Positions 63,601 to 64,000 of a DNA stretch of 64,000 bases are shown here, in pieces. Position 1 is the first letter of the stretch. Every line of letters begins with the position of its first letter. The DNA comes from Methyloversatilis sp. (lineage in GTDB: Bacteria; Pseudomonadota; Gammaproteobacteria; Burkholderiales; Rhodocyclaceae), in the NCBI GenBank assembly GCA_016791045.1, contig JAEUNO010000019.1, positions 263,532-327,531 of the forward strand, given 5' to 3'. Below the pieces are notes generated by a model, which did no database searches, had not been told where the DNA came from, and saw only the letters and a program-made list of their open reading frames with translations. The translations under genes and the position numbers were made by a program.

Positions 63601-64000
63601 ACGAACTGGATCTTCGTGTACGGGTGCCGGAAGATGACCTCGATCAGATCCTTGCTGTAGATCGCCGGCGCTTCGGTCTGCACCCGTGCGCGCACGCTTT
63701 CCATCAGGGCGCGAATCCGTTGCACCTGGTCGTGGGTCTGCTGCGCCGTCGATTCGATGGCGCGCAACATGAACAGAATCCAGTTCTCCCAGTCCTGCGA
63801 CTCGGTGACGCGGCGCAAACCTTCGTAGTAGGCCGCACGGTTGGCGATGATGTAGCGCGACAGGAACAGGACCGGGATGTCGAGCAGCCCCTTCTCGACC
63901 AGATACAGCAGATTCAGGATGCGCCCGGTACGGCCATTGCCGTCCGGGAACGGATGGATCGCCTCGAACTGGTAATGCATCACCGCCATCTTCACCAGCG
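63459..64000 (-). CDS. Fic family protein, 5' part outside window
   Basis: At least 180 C-terminal residues are seen; the frame is open to the window edge. The FIC motif HPFPDGNGRTGR is complete (His, Asn and Arg for AMP transfer), followed by helices (LNLLYLVEKGLLDIPVLFLSRYII, read in parts) and a C-terminal winged-helix domain (IAKRQTASTYLQHLAGLGILREQKHG). This layout fits Fic proteins with a C-terminal HTH that AMPylate targets or act as toxins. The inhibitory helix, if present, lies outside. Confidence 0.88.
   Translation of the reverse strand, partial: LVKMAVMHYQFEAIHPFPDGNGRTGRILNLLYLVEKGLLDIPVLFLSRYIIANRAAYYEGLRRVTESQDWENWILFMLRAIESTAQQTHDQVQRIRALMESVRARVQTEAPAIYSKDLIEVIFRHPYTKIQFVVDAGIAKRQTASTYLQHLAGLGILREQKHGREKYYINESLFNELAS

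Noticed and set aside
55090-64000. Integrated prophage or complete mobile element
   Set aside because: No integrase, transposase, structural phage gene, tRNA target or flanking att-type repeats are visible in the window; the region may continue beyond it.

Overview
This window comes from a GC-rich proteobacterium, most likely a betaproteobacterium of the Rhodocyclales/Burkholderiales type. That placement is inferred from the gene content: a Ralstonia-style hox/hyp gene order, red-type RuBisCO with cbbX, PEP-CTERM exported proteins and a yqjD-E-K operon. I saw no rRNA or tRNA gene, CRISPR array, integrase or complete insertion sequence.

Positions 1-17.8 kb are mostly housekeeping. They hold the 3' end of topoisomerase III, small envelope proteins, an NnrU-like membrane protein, a NERD-nuclease/helicase fusion, a vitamin B12 importer (btuCDF), an AmpG-like permease, an HDOD protein, yqjD-E-K, a PEP-CTERM GDSL esterase, xthA and pyrE, comM, a RidA protein and a class V aminotransferase.

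Positions 17.8-43.1 kb form one large hydrogen-oxidation locus on the minus strand. Read in transcription order it has an O2-tolerant membrane-bound [NiFe] hydrogenase (hoxK, hoxG, hupE, hoxZ), maturation genes (hoxM-L-O-Q-R-T-V, hypA-B-F-C-D-E-X), and then the H2-sensing system (hoxA, hoxB, hoxC, hoxJ). The order matches the Ralstonia megaplasmid operon as I know it, with three additions. A HigA-like DNA-binding protein lies between hoxZ and hoxM. A PEP-CTERM gene on the opposite strand separates hoxB from hoxC. A nickel module (nikR and a TonB-dependent receptor preceded by a perfect GTATGA-N16-TCATAC NikR operator) lies between hoxC and hoxJ.

Positions 43.3-51.3 kb are a Calvin-cycle locus: cbbR, then divergently cbbL, cbbS, cbbX, cbbZ, cbbF, cbbP and a shortened, catalytically doubtful GAPDH-like gene. 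With the hydrogenase this makes an H2/CO2 autotrophy island: H2 oxidation feeds electrons to quinone through HoxZ, nickel uptake supplies the active site, and CbbR controls carbon fixation.

Positions 51.3-55 kb carry an AraC regulator, an EamA transporter, REP-type repeats and a Tat-exported acetamidase/formamidase-family protein. Positions 55-64 kb are an accessory region rich in toxin-antitoxin-type genes: a NERD membrane protein, an HTH-HipA fusion, VapBC, a PIN/HTH pair, RhuM, a PIN/XRE-ImmA pair and a Fic protein that runs off the window. Related copies of a Fic 3'-end repeat at about 58.9, 60.6 and 63.4 kb point to past duplication and deletion between these modules.
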